Source: Psococerastis gibbosa (lineage: Eukaryota; Arthropoda; Insecta; Psocodea; Psocidae). Taken from it: a DNA stretch of 64,000 nt. The DNA lies in assembly GCA_963971405.1 (NCBI GenBank), contig OZ020490.1:5318874-5382873 (forward strand). Direction: 5' to 3'. Shown one piece after another: positions 12,601 through 27,600 of this stretch; the first letter of the stretch is position 1, and each line of letters starts with the position of its first letter. A program made the position numbers and the translations under genes. The notes beneath the pieces were generated by a model that saw only the letters and a program-made list of their open reading frames with translations, had not been told where the DNA came from and did no database searches.

Positions 12601-15600
12601 CCCCTCATCTATTTTATGTAATTGTCTGATATTTTTAATTTAATTAAAGTAGGTTATTATAAGTTGCATGCCTGAAGTGGAAATTATTGCAGAAAACGAG
12701 TCAGATCTGAAGGCTAGCCAAGATTTACTTACACCCAAGAAATCTATTTTGAAACCACCCTTATTAAATTTTGGAAATACAAATTCACAAAAAATGCCAG
12801 GAAGCGCCGCTGTTCCTACCAGCCTTAGCGATGGTGATGTCAGGGCATTAATTAATGCAATCCCAGAGTATGAACCTGGTCAAAATTTATCGATTTTTCT
12901 CACAGAAGTAGACAACCTCGTTAGTCATGTAAATAACCGTATAACTGTCGACCAAATTTACGTTATTGAGTGTTCAATTCGATCAAAAATAAAAGGAGAA
13001 GCAAGGGATTTTATTTCATACCAAAATGCAAAAGATTGGGCTAGCATAAGAAAATACCTTATTCAAAAGTACGGGGACCAAAGAAACGAAGATATTTTGA
13101 TAAACAGCTTATCTCAATGTGTCCAAAATAAAAATGAAAATTACCTTGATTATTACGGAAGGCTGTTGAAATGTTTGAATGCTTTAATGCAGCACCTACA
13201 ATTAAACTCCACCGACCCAAACTATACGAAATACAAAAAAGCTGACTATGACAAATTAGCCTTAAAAACTTTCCAAAACGGACTACTTGAACCCCATAGG
13301 TCATTTTTAGGCAATTTTGCTTTAAATACACTGGAGGAATGTATCTCTAAATGCCAGATTCTAGATAATCGTAAGCAAGAATGGGAATATTATGAGTTCT
13401 TACGAAAAAATAATGATACATCAGAAAAGAAAAATACTAATTCCCCTCATTCCCCACAAGAACAAATGAACGCTCCTATTTTTCGAACACCCCCACAAGC
13501 TCAGTACAACCCATTTAAGACCAATTTCCAAAGACCACAAATGATGCCACCAGTGTTTAACAAACCTTTCCAAAATAACGCGTTTGCTAGGCCATTCCAG
13601 TCACAATTTCCAAAACCACAAGGACCTCAAAATCCTTTTGCCCCACAAAATGCTTTTTCTAGGCCTTCCTTTCAGCAACCGCAGCAAAGATTCTTTAACA
13701 AACCAAACTTTGGACCATCAACAAGCATGGCGCCAAATACCCAAAGATTACCCCCTCCTGAACCAATGTCAGTTCAATCCTACATTCCTCCGAAACCATC
13801 AAACTTCGGGTCTTCAAACCAACAAAAACCTGCTCAACCACTCAGATCAATGTTCAATGTAGAGACAGAAGACCAAAACTCCGAATACTATCCGAACTAC
13901 CCTTATTTCCCAAACTACCCTTACGAAAATTATTGTGATGAAGAATATTATGTGCAACAAACTGAAACACCAGAATTCACTAACTTCCTGACCGAGTCAC
14001 AATGTGAACAAACTGAAAATGAGGCTGTAAATTTTCAAGCAACTGCCTCCAATACGCACCCGACGTAGTTAACCTGAACTCTTTAAATTCAATATCCAAG
14101 CTACCATATTTTTATTTACCAGAACTTAATTTAAAAATTCTTATTGACTCGGGAGCTTCAAACTCCGTTATAAATCCAGGCCCCGCGTATGAACTTTTTC
14201 AAGAATATCTATTTAAAAAACCCTTTACTGTAACAGGACTCAAAAAGAAAGTGGAGGCCCAAGATAACATAATTTTCCCCTTTTTGTACCCCTTTGGCAT
14301 AAAAAATAATTTACATCTGCATGTTGTTGATTGGCATAGCCAATTTGACGCCCTTATAGGAAGCGAAGATTTAGACAATTTAGGTGCAATTATAAACTAT
14401 AAAAATAAAACAGTAGAAATGAATAACATTAAAATTCCTTTCTCTTACGTATTCCTACATAATAAAATAGAAAATTTTACAACAATGGTAAATCGTTCCA
14501 TTAAAATTCCAGTAACCTTAGAACAGGGCGATGTCCTGTTACCCGAAATTAATTTTGGCCAAGATTTTATTATCCCTGAATCAATAGCTACGGCTAAAGA
14601 CGGATTTTGCACCATACCCAATCCATTTCATTTTCATAAAGAAATAAATTTCCAAGAACGGGTGCCCGTTTCATCCTTGCACGAAAATGATATAGAAGCC
14701 CCACCAAATTATCACGAGACTATTGATGTTTCAAAAGTTCTGAGAACGTCACATTTAAATCAGGAAGAAAAAACAAAAATATTGGACCTTTGTAAAAAAT
14801 ATCGAGACATCCTCTACACAGATAAATCCAATTTAACATTTAGCAATGCAGTAAAACATCAAATTAGGACATGTGACGAATCACCTGTTTATGTTAAGTC
14901 TTATCGGCATCCTTATGCTATGAACGAGGAAATCCAAAGACAAATTCAGAACTTGCTAGATAATGAAATAATCCGACCATCTGTATCACCTTATAGCGCA
15001 CCAGTATGGGTGGTGCCAAAGAAATTAGATGCGTCTGGGCAGAAAAAATTTCGCATGGTGATAGATTATCGTAAGTTGAATGAAAAGACAATTGAAGATA
15101 AATATCCCCTCCCTAGAATCGATGAAATCTTAGATAATCTAGGAAAATGTAAATACTTTAGCACTATCGACCTGGCCCAAGGATTCCATCAAATAGAGAT
15201 GGATCCAGCATCCATTGAGAAAACGGCTTTTTCTGTAAATAATGGGCACTATGAATACCGCCGAATGCCCTTTGGTCTCAAAAATGCACCCAGCACTTTT
15301 CAAAGAGTGATGGACAACTTATTAAGAGAATTTTTGTATAAATGTTGCTTTGTATACATGGATGATGTTGTAATCTTCTCTAAATCCCTGGACGAGCACC
15401 TTCTCCATGTTCGCCTAATTTTTCAAAAGTTAAGGGAATGCAATTTAAAGATTCAACTAGATAAATCTGAGTTTCTATGTAAAGATGTCGCATTTTTAGG
15501 TCATGTCATAACCCAAGACGGCATCAAGCCAAACCCACAAAAAATAGAAGCCGTTGAAAAGTTTCCGATCCCGAAAACTACAAAGGAAATTAAATCTTTC

Positions 15601-18600
15601 TTAGGACTAGTAGGTTACTACCGACGTTTTATAGCCAATTTCGCTCAAGTCGTAGCACCTATGACCAGAGCGTTAAAGAAAGGATCAAAAATAAATATCA
15701 ATGACCCAGACTATGTTCAAGCTTTTCACACATGTAAAGAATTGCTGACTAATGCACCTATCCTTGCATATCCCGATTTCAAAAAACAATTTACACTGAC
15801 TACAGACGCCTCAAACGTCGCCCTTGGCAGCGTCCTATCTCAAAATGGCAGGCCCGTTGCCTACTATTCCAGGATTCTAAATTCTGCTGAGAGAAACTAC
15901 TCCACTATTGAAAGGGAACTTTTGGCAATTCTAGAATCAACTAAACATTTCAGACCTTACCTTTTTGGACAAAAGTTCACAATAGAGACAGATCATAATC
16001 CGTTAGTTTGGTTATACAAAATTAAAGAGCCAAATTCTAGACTTATTAGGTGGAAATTAAAATTAGAAGAGTTTAATTTTGATATCGTATATAGAAAAGG
16101 AAAAGAAAATTATGTAGCAGACGCTCTCTCACGCATAGAAATACATAATGATGAGATTATTGATGAACTTTGCTCCATAATACCTAACATTGATGAAGCC
16201 CCAGCTATATCGGAAGCAGAAGTAGATAGAATTGTAGAATCACAAAGAGAAGTTAGCACACCCAGTAATCATTTTAATGACTCTGATAATATGCCATTAA
16301 ATCAATTACTACCCTTATCACCAGATCTTCCTCTTGATAGTCCTCCCACACTACTTTCTTTAAGTAATAACCCAGATGCAGATGTCATAGAAACAGCAAA
16401 TGCAGATGATAACCAAACAATCCACTCAACCAATGATGACAATGGAAAAAATCTCCCAATATCTGAAAGACCCGTGAATGTCTTTCCTAACAGGATAATT
16501 TTAAAACTAGGGGAATGCTTTAAGAGACGCATAGTCAGACCCTTTGGGAAAAATAACCATATTATCACTATAAATCCAAATTCAATTGATGAAAATCTAA
16601 CCGAGTTACTCAAAGATACAATTAAACCTGATCTTTCTTACGGTGTGTTCTTTGAAGATAATCAGATAAGGGAACGTTTCATTGAAATGTGTAAGTCTTT
16701 ATTTAATTATTCTATCAAGATTGTTATAAGTAATAAATACTGTTTAGATGTCACTAATCCTGATAGCCAAAGTGAAATCATTTATGAATATCACGATAGA
16801 ACCCATAATGGAATTAATGAAACTCTAACCCAATTAAAGCAGAAATATTTTTGGCCTAATATGAAAGAATCAATTACAGCTATTATTAATAAATGCGAAA
16901 CGTGTTTAAAATCGAAATATGAACGACACCCTTATAATCCAAAATTAACTGGACCTCTCCTCGCAAAAAGGCCATTTGATGTAATCCACATAGATACTTT
17001 TAGCTTTCAAAGTTCCAAGTTTTTAACTATCATAGACTTATTCTCCAGATATGCCCAAGCCTATAAAATAAAAGATGGCACTTGTGTTACTGTTCTAAAC
17101 AAACTTAGACATTTCTTTCGCCATCATAATTACCCTCAGAAACTTGTATGTGATGAAGGAAGAGAATTCAAAAACAGAACGTTCGAAGAATTTTGTAAAT
17201 TGCATAAGATCGAACTACACTACACTACTGTCAATAATCCAAGTTCTAACTCACCCATAGAGAGATTTCATTCCACCATAATTGAAAAATTAAGAACATT
17301 AAAAATTAAAAATCCCCATGATCTCCCTTGCAACTTGATGATGTCGGCCATACTCATTTACAACCAATCTATTCACTCCTCAACTGGTTATTCACCATTT
17401 CACTTGTTATACGGCCCCTATGAAAAATTGACTGACTTTGACATCGACATGACTATTTTAGAACAGTACAACCAAAAACGTAAGGAAGAAATACTCCCAT
17501 TCTATGACCATGTATACGTTAGAAATGAAGAAAGGGCAAGGAAATACTTGGAAAAACAAAACCAAAACAAAACTGATCCACCAGACGTGGAAGGACTGGA
17601 CGTTTACGTTGAAAGAAATAGACCCAGGAAAATTGATCCCCCATTTGAAAAAATTAAAGCCACAAGTCAATCTGGCGGGAAAATTATTGGACTTACAAGT
17701 AAAAATAGACCTACTACAGCACATGTTAGGGCAATCAAACGATTGAGAGAACCTGGTATTAATTTGCAGGTTGATCCTACCCCCTCACCTGGCTCTTCAG
17801 GTGACGGAGACGAAGACTAGTGGATTCTTCGAAGAACCCTTGGGCAACGCAAGAATCTTAGATCATTATCATAGCTTTTATTTCTTTATAAACATCTCTA
17901 GAATAGAAGATAATTATTTTCAATAGATGGGAAATTTTGATAGACTTAGAACTAATAAAATAAGGGATGTAATAACAGATAAGATAAAGGGAAATTTAGA
18001 ACTAGAACTAAAAGAAATTCGACAAGTTTTAGACAAGTTGAATCGTAAACGGGAAAAAAGGGGATTAGTAAACGCCATGGGGAAAATGATAAAATTCATT
18101 ACGGGAAACCCTGATGATGACGATCTACAAATTATAAATAATAACATAAATAAACTTTTTCAAAGTCAAAAGTCAGAAATAGATAAAATTAGTAAAATTG
18201 CATCTTTTGCCAATCATGTCAGTAAACGGTTCGCATATGAAACTAAAGTCATCAATACAAATATCAATCAAACTCTGAAATACCTTCGTAATTTCACAGA
18301 TGAAATAAATCTTAGAGCTCTACTTCAAACTGAAATTTTTCAAGCTCAAACTATTTTGAAACTTCTGTTAGTAATAGAAAGAACCATAAGTATGTCATTG
18401 GCTGGCATTCCTAATCTGGAGCTTATCAATCTTCAAGAATTACTGGAGATTCGTAAATATCTAACAAAAGTATATAGCCCGCAGCAATTATTTCCACTTG
18501 ATAGATTCCATCCATTCAAACTGCTCGAAACATCAAAATTGACTATTTTTGAAGTTAACCAGACAATCACATTTATTATAAAAATACCAATCCTTAAACC

Positions 18601-21600
18601 TTTTATTGCCAACCTATCCCGAATATACCCAGCACCAAACGACGACAACGTTATCATCATGCCACCAAAGAAGTATATCGTCCACATCGGCGACTCCGAG
18701 CTCTGGACCGACGACGAATGTGACTCAACAAATGAAATTATGCTGTGTACTACAGAACCCTTACAGGACAAGTGCTCCACCAAAACCCCTAATACTTGTG
18801 AAACTGCAAAAATACTTAATGACTACAAAATTGTGCGCGAACTTAGCAACCACCAAATTCTTGTCATGTTTAGTGAATCCTCCGAAGTGATTGAGGACTG
18901 CTCAGGTATCTTAGAACGCAGATCTCTTAAAGGGATATTTTTACTGCACTCTCGCTGCCGCATATTAATTGGACCCTATACATATTCGTCAACATCACCA
19001 ACTTTCGAAATCACAATTCCAAAAACATCCAGCGTTGACCTACTCCCAATAAAGGGTATTCAACTGAAACTCCATCACCTAGTTGACCCACAAGAAATCA
19101 TGTTAGAAGCAAAGGAGATATCGCAACCAAACAATTTTGAAAACATCACCCAGATCATCCAACACTCCGCCTCCTTGTTCAGTCTATGTAGCATCATAGC
19201 CATTCTACTCTTCATCTGGAAATTTCGCAACCGTATCTACGACCTATTCTATAAACCAAGGACAATCATACACCTGGATCACATGCCAGGGAAAGAAGCA
19301 GCCAACAAAATGAACGAGGACGTTCATCCCTCTTAAGGGGGGAGGAGTTACGTCACTGAAGGTGCTGAGGTTTACTGCTGAAGGCACGCTCAGGAATTAC
19401 AAACAACACGGCCTTGCACCACAAGGCAGGAGAAACACAGGATTTATTGCTTCAGTCTGAATTCACAGCTCGTACGTTTAAGTATTATAATTTTAGTGTA
19501 AGAATTTTGGGTCATTTTTTAAAAATTAAAAATTGAGTCTTAAAACTTAACTATATAAAAAAAAACTGGGGAATTGCAAATTAAAATTTTCTAAACAATC
19601 AGGCGCGAAAAATTAACCTAGACCAACCTCTATACTTAGCTTACGAAAGAACACGCACACAGCAGGTTGGTGACTATTTTGAAAATTTAAAATTAAAAAA
19701 AAAATAGCGGGAAAAAGTTTAGTTGTGTGGTAGGTATTATTTGATTCAATACCAGCAAATAGGTATCGATACCAGTGGTATCGAAAGAAAAGTATCGATA
19801 CTAGTATTATATCAGTAGTATCGTTGGATCCCTACACCTAAGATGCCCATGTTGCATGCAGACGGAGAAAAGAGGGGTAGATCAATGATAGGGGTATACT
19901 CGCTTTCAAGCAACCCATGAAGGCATGAAATATTGTACATGTTGTTGAAAAAGGCACCCTGACCCTCATCTAACATTGTTTCAAGAGAGAGACTGCTGTT
20001 GTAAGCTATAGTAGCAAGAAGTCAAGTTATAATGTAAAAGCGGCCCCTACATATTATCTGCCGATCGAAATCACTAGGGGAGGAGATTGTTCCAACTTGC
20101 CTAACCATTGTAACCATCCACTTTTAAATTATTAGCTGGCCACTCCCTACTTGGAGGGGCTTACAACTTCTCTCAGAACGTTAGAGGCCAGACCAGCCCT
20201 TTGTGGTCATGGTGAATATGTCTGCAACATGTACTACTTGATACACTGTAGTATTATATGGTATATATAACACTGACAATAAATTAACTTTGGTTAAAGA
20301 GGTAACCTCCTCGTTATAACCGAAATTAGAGGATATGGAAAAAAACTGGCGGGATGAACAAATGTACTCTGACAACGGCCATACCAAGTTGAGTCCACGA
20401 CAACAGAGCCTGTTCCAAACTGCGGCAAGCTTGGCAGTGTGCACAGCGTTGGCAGGGTAACATGGTAGGACATGATAACGTGCTGAGACTATACCAGTGA
20501 GTCTAAGTGCGTGTCGAGCCCTGGTCTACTCCAAATTAGTCGTGTGACATTACTATGTTCCCCAAGTAGTTCGGAATCTACTATAATCAGGAGGTTCACC
20601 CTGTCAGGCAACTCCCCAACTCTCCGAGGTGAAGAAGTCTGCCCTTAGGGTGCATCAAGTTAATAAACAGACTCACTCCCCCCCACCAGGCTGGCAGGGT
20701 TGCTTCAAGCAAAAATGCTGAATGCAGGCGTTGGAAAACAAAACAAACAATTGTACTGTACCTATATTTAATTTTAATGTTACAGGGTGCGTCATGGGGG
20801 AAGAGATCATGTGACGTCGTTCAATCCGGATGTGAGCTATCACAGACGTAGCCCCAACACGCCAAGGTTCAATCGGCCCAACAGTGGGGCCCGGCCTTCT
20901 ACACTGGTTGAAGGCGGTAGTCCTTATAAAAGTCGACCTCCCGAGCAGCCTAGGCGTCGGAGCCCTCGACATAGGGAAGGTATGGACATCTTTTACAGCT
21001 AACGAAACAGCCCTTAGCTATTGTATAGACACAGTTCTAATATGCCCAGGTTTAACCGTCCCACAGTGGAGCCTACTGGCTACTTGAAACTAGTTAAAAT
21101 CCGTATACAAGGTGATCTTCTGAGCAGCCTAGGCGTAGGAGCCCTCGTCATAAATATTCGAATACAGCTAGATCAGTCCTGGATTTATATATAGGCCGTA
21201 TAGGCCGCGGCCTAGGGGTGGCAGATTTCAGAGGACGGTCACTTGATTTCAGAGGATAAAAGTCAAACAAGTCCACTCACTGGTTATCTCATGGTTTTTT
21301 ATACTTTCAATAAATCCCTTTAGAAAGAAACTTATTCCTATTGAAACCTATATTATACTATGAGGGTATGTACATGGAAAAGGACCCTTATTGCATCCAT
21401 ATCCGCTAGGAGGGCACGCTGGCTCGGACACCTGCTTCGGCATGATAACATAGTCAGCTGCGTCATTGAGGGGACCATGGAAGGCGTAAATCGACGGGGA
21501 CGGCCACGAGACGAATATCTCCAACAAGTTAAACATGATTTGGGGATAACGTCCTATGTGGAGCTGAAGAGGGCATGTCAAAATCGCGGAGATTGGAGAC

Positions 21601-24600
21601 ATCGCTGCAATATGTTGCTGCCAACCAGCCATCATCCGGCTGTAACTTGAAGAGAGAGATGTACATGGGGTGGCGGAAATAAAGTGGCCTACACTCATAA
21701 AAAATATAAATCCGGCACTGGCTAGACTAACGAAAGAACCGGTCCGAGTTTGCTCGAACATGCTTTCCAATTTATCAATTAGTAGATGAAGAAAATGAGT
21801 AATTTCATGGTAAATAATTTTTTCTATGGTTAAATTTCGGATATCTCAGGGGGGGGGGTGTCCACCTGACGTTACTGGAGGTGTGGTAAATTATATATAG
21901 TCAGACTAACGCATTACCACACAGTAATTACGTCAGGGCATGCATGCAATGCTTTTCAGCGTGAATTTTCTATCATTTTTTCAAAAAAAAACTTTTTTTG
22001 TACAAAACCAAATAGTTTTTTGGGAAAGCAACCCGTCCGGTTTCGTTACTCAATTTAACACCTAAAACATGCCTGAAGATAGAAATCATCGATAGAAAGG
22101 ATCCACAGAAAAATTACTTTTTAGTCATTTTTCATGAAAAATGAGTTATTTTTATTATTTAACCCCCAGAAGCAAACTATCAAGGGGCAAGCCACTATCC
22201 GCATTTTATTAACATTAATAACGACTACAATATATGTGAATTTAAAAGAAAACGTTGGAGCCGTTTTTGAGAAATATTTGTTTAGACGTTCTTTTTTAGT
22301 TTTTTGGGAATAACCCCCCCCCCCCCCCCCCCAGCCCAAAATAAAAAAACAGACAGACATTTCGTAAAAACCACTTTTTTGGGTTCCTGGGACCTCAAAA
22401 CGTGTAAATCTGTTGAAATCTCGGAATCGAAAATTTCGACCATCACAAAGCTTTCCTTATCCTACTACGTATAAATTGGAAAGCAATAAGTCAAGTGTGA
22501 GCTATCGTAGATGCGGCATGTCTAGGTATCATGTAGTGGGGCCCGACCGTCTACAATAGGTACGATGACACGACCTATGAGGAGCAGCTTTTTATACTAA
22601 GGTTACGTGTAATATTCCATACTTACTCTCAAAAACTGTCTGGGCCACCCTGTATTTTTCAATTAAGCGTGCCTAATTATATACACGTCTCCGATCGCAG
22701 CATGGTGTACCCATGATGGATATTTTTGCTTAGGTGCTGGAGACGATTACTACCAAGAAAGGCTTAGAGAAGAGGATCACTACCAAAAGCGGTCGAACCA
22801 AGGTGAAAGACGAAGAAGTAGAAGTCCGGATGAGAGAAGAGTAGATGGCCGACTGAGTAGAAGCGAAGATAGAAGAGAGATCGTAAGAGAAGCTGCTAAT
22901 GATGGTGATGGAGATGATATATCGGTGTATGGAGGGGACATTATTTATAAACAAGATTCACAAGTCAGGTAGGTGGACTTCTAATTAAGGGCAAACCGGA
23001 GTCGCCGATATTCCATTTTCTGTTCAAACTTCAATTTCTCATGAAATATGGAACGCAGAACAATGAAAAAATGCTGAATGGCAAGAAGAATTTTTTCTCC
23101 TAATTTTGATGCATAGTATGTGGCCTTAACTAATCCCAATTCGCCACAGTTGATGAATGCCTGAGTGACCGTTATTGTTTGCGTATCAAGTTCACTAACT
23201 ATAGCCGATCGGTATTGATCATTGCAGCATACTATATATCAAAATTAGGAGAAAAAATTCTTCTTTCCATTCAGCATTTTTTCATTGTTCTGCGTTCCAT
23301 ATTTCATGAGAAATTAAAGTAAACAGAGGTTGGTGGGGCCGCACCAAGAGGGGAGAACTTGCTGTGGGTGACTATTCGGTGGAGGGTTAAAGATGACCAG
23401 GGATATCCTTAGAAATAAAAGTGAGGGAGGCCCTCTTGAGCTCATCCTTATTGGTTGTACATGCTCTAACCTATGCCTACCCATGTTTTCATTCTATATT
23501 TTTTAGGAACAACAGCAACGCTGTGGAAAATACGCGTGGGAATATGGAAGAACTCCAGGCGCAAGAAGGTCTCTCACCGCGTGGGGATATGCAGCAACCA
23601 GATTCTGACTCTATTCGACGTCACGAGGTAGGCATGGTATAGATTGATTGTAGGCTAATAATTCCTCTGCGGCTACAGGGCATGGACATATAAACATATG
23701 GGCTCGCTACAGCCTACCAGTCGGCAGGATTCCCGCGGCCATTTGCATTGTTTCCAAAATTCAAATTTTCTTCATTATTTCTTATGTATTTTACTGAATT
23801 TTGCTTTTTCATATCAAATGATAACTTTAAGTATTAAACTGGTAAATCTTGCTTAAAATTAACTTACAATCTTATAAAACTTAATAAATTATTTTTTTTT
23901 AATGAAATCTACAACAAGAAAGGCTACGTAAACATTTTTTAAGCAGTACCTGTTTTTAAAATAATTTAAAAATTATTAAAAATATTTTTTTCAAAATGAG
24001 ATCTACAATGGGTGAGGCTAAGAAAATATGCAAAGATTCTCACCTATGTTTAGCTTATAATAATAGTTCCCAGTTACGCATCCAGTTTTTATAGAACGTC
24101 CTCGATTCCTTGCTACAGGGTAGCGGTTACAATGTCAATGCCGTAAGGTTGGCTGAGCTTACCCGTTGGGATTGATAGTCGGTGACATATTATGAACCAG
24201 TTTGCCAACGGACAAAAATGAATTCGGTACCTAACAACACCAATAATGTCCGAAAAGCGATGGGGTTCGTTGGCCCTCCAATAATAATAAATAAATAAAT
24301 AATGTTAAGTCCCCTAGAAATCCAATAATACTATGTACCACTTTGGCAGGTAGAAAGAGGCTCAGTGGCACGGGACTGGGAAGGCGGTGATGAAGAAATT
24401 TTAGACCGCGATCAGCTGTACATTCGGGATGGGAACGCTGAAATACTCAGGCTACTTACGAGAGGACCTAAGGAGGACCGTCCTCATACATTGGTGCAGG
24501 TATTTATTTATTGAATGTTCATTGCTAGCTGACGCAGGTTGCCTCAAACCCAATGCTTACTTTTTTTACTTTTACCGCGCCTTATCCTCATTGAGGGTCG

Positions 24601-27600
24601 GCGGCACGACAGCAGCGTTTCCACACTGTCCTGTTATGTGCGTCCTCGGTTGAGAGCCCCAAAGTTCTTATATCTCCGGTGGACTATCATCTCAGTTTAA
24701 CTTTCGGCCTCCCTGGTGGTGTTCTTCCCTGTATCTCCCGGTTCATTACTCTTTTGACTAGTTGGTTTTTGTCTCCACGTAGTACGTGTCCCCACCAGTT
24801 CAACCTCTTTTCTCTAAGTTTCACTTGTACGCCACGGGTTCTCATCTCTTGCCTTATATCTTAGTTTCTACGTTGGTCTCTCAGCGTTACACCACAGGAT
24901 CTTGTTAGCATTCGCATTTCTGCTGTGTGAATTATATTTTCCTCACCCTTTCGTAAAGCCCAGCACTCAGATCCATACAGCATACACGAGCGAACAACTT
25001 GAATTGAACTTCTTCAAACCCATTGAGCAGCCTGATCGCACATTACTATGTCTTTCACGTGAAATATACAATATTACATCATTCCAAGCGATCATTCTGT
25101 CTGTTTCTGGCCACAAACTTCCGCACCCACGAAAGCTTCACATCCGTGACGTCAGAAACGTTCAGCTTTTCCCGGTGGAAGCAGTAACCTAAGTGTAGGA
25201 CTCGAACCAACAACCTTTCGGGTGAAAGTTGGAGTCTGTACCACTACTCTACATGTCCTGATAAGTAAGAAAGGCTCACATATACCTGTGCTTTGATCTA
25301 TGGACATCCTACCGGTGTACATCCAGTGTATCTTTCCTTGCTTTATGCACCTGTTTGTTGACTTTTCCAGGACAGTGGAAAGGAGATTCTCATGCAGCGA
25401 TTTATGGAAGATCAAAGCGGTGAAGCGGCGGCCGGTTTACTGCACGAATATCTTACTCAGGACTATTTGGGTCGATTGCTCTACCAGCAGGTAGGATAAT
25501 TACAGTACAATGTATAATTTATCCTACTCTTTAAACGCTGTAGATTTCATTTCGGCCCACTTTTAATTTCACGTAACGATTTCGCCCATTTTTGGGACAA
25601 ACAGAAAAAATATCTAGAAGCCATATGTTAATGCAGATTGTACTGCACTTTGCTGTGTAAGGGACGACATTCTTTCGAGACAGAGTTCCAGTATACCAGC
25701 TGTTATAATGGCGCCAAAAATATAATCGGAAACACCAACATAAAACAACTTTGTTAAGACAAAATTAAACAGGAATATGCATGACTTGTGTGGAAAATTC
25801 CTCGCCATATAGGAGGCTATAGTGTTGTTGCGAAAACAGTGCGCTTTAACGTTCATGCAGAGATAGGTAATTAAAGAATTATTATGGAGTTATCAGATCA
25901 ATTACCTTATTTTAAGAGTTTCGCTCCGAATACCTGGGTCCGAACTCAACCGAGCATTGTCGATTACAAGTTTATTTGGACAATAGGAAACTTCGAAAAA
26001 TTATGGATGATAAGCCCAAAGTTCATGTCTCCGGAACTTTACGCAAATTCAAAAGCTGATAGTGGCCTTTATTTTATTATACACGTCGAAGAAATGCGCG
26101 TAATGGAAGGTGGGCATATGCTGGGAACTTTTATGTCAGCCGGGATTTTTGTTTCTGCAAGAAAAACAGGAATGGCTACTATATCCATTCTTAACAACAA
26201 TTCAAAGGTTATAACAATGAGACAAAACTTCAAAGACCATGCTTCTTGTAATATTGTGAAGTTTCTAGATTCCTCAGAAGTTGTTAAACCAAAGTTCATT
26301 ACAAACGACTGTCTCACCATTCTATGTGAGATTACCATTATCGAAAGTGCTGAAACGTTCCAAATGTTTTGCCCCGATGAATTCAATGTATTAAGTGGTG
26401 AACATTCGAAGAACTTCATTGCCCTTTTTGAAGAGAAAAAGTGTTGTGATGTGGTTTTATCATCTTGTGATGGTGTCGAAATTAATGCTCATAAACTGAT
26501 TTTATCGGCTGGCAGTGCAGTGTTTTCCGCTATGTTTGAGCACGATATGAGGGAGAAACATGATTCCAGAGTTACGATTGGCGATGTGGAAGGCCGGGTC
26601 TTAGAAGAAATGCTGCGATTTATGTACACGGGGACTTGTGCCAAACTTAAGGAGATGCCAAGTGAGCTGTTAGTGGTTGCTGAGAAATATGATTTGAGAG
26701 AACTGAAGGCTAAATGCGAAAAGGAGCTTTATAATCAGATTACTCTGGAGAATGCTGTAGAAACGTTGATTATTGCTGACTTACATTCTGCGGTTCAACT
26801 TAAGTTGCACACGGCTGGTTTTATAGCAGGACATTTTAATAGAATATGTGACACTGACGGCTATAAAAATTTGCAGCAAACGCATGCGCATTTAGTACAA
26901 TTGTTGGAATCATAATAATAGCTTATTAATTTAAGAGACTATTGTTATTTTCAAAAATTATGTTAAATTTGTGAATTTTATAAAAAATTGAAAAGCAAAA
27001 ACCTTATATTGGTAAACAAAAATAAGTTGAACCATACGTCCCAGCAGAACAATCACGGTAAGTTGACTGAGGCATACTGTGTAAGTGTTACGTCCAACAA
27101 CCGTCATCTTAGAAATGATTCTAACGTATGTATAGCATTAATTTTGTAAGGTGACTTGTTCGTCATTTCAGTAATATTGTACTATATATATTCCACTTTG
27201 TAATTCTACGTAAATAGAATAAATTAGTTTAGTCAAGTATTACTAAAATATATTAAAAGCGACCAATTTCGGTCTAACGATGGCCCAGTGCCGAAACCGG
27301 TCGCTTTTAATGTATTTTTGTATAATAGGTACTTGACAAAGCTATTTTATTTTATTTACTATGACTTTAGCGCAATAACACGGTTTGGTCCAGTCAACTT
27401 ACTGTGATTTCTTAGCTGTGACGCATAGTTGTAATTAAAGTAGTTCACCATTAGTTGAGGTGTCCTACGTAATCTGCATTTAAAAACTTTAAGTTGACTT
27501 CAAACTACGGTTTGCTATATTTATTTTACTGTTAATTGTGCTAGTCCTAACCGTCTTCTCAATGTATGGGAATAACACTGATATTGTTTTTTATTTAATG

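Larger units (their letters stand above)
12080..19552 (+). mobile_element. Errantivirus (endogenous gypsy-type retrovirus) in cadherin intron 13
   Basis: The 7473-bp provirus has two 207-bp LTRs that look identical and begin AGTTA and end TAACT. It is flanked by a 4-bp ATAT duplication (12076-12079 and 19553-19556). The primer site just inside the 5' LTR starts TGGCGCAGTCGGTAGGATC, matching the 3' end of tRNA-Ser as in the 297/17.6 group. A polypurine tract aaggggggaggag precedes the 3' LTR. Gag, pol and env frames lie in order on the + strand, the same strand as the host gene. Identical LTRs imply recent insertion. It is an insect element. Confidence 0.95.
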
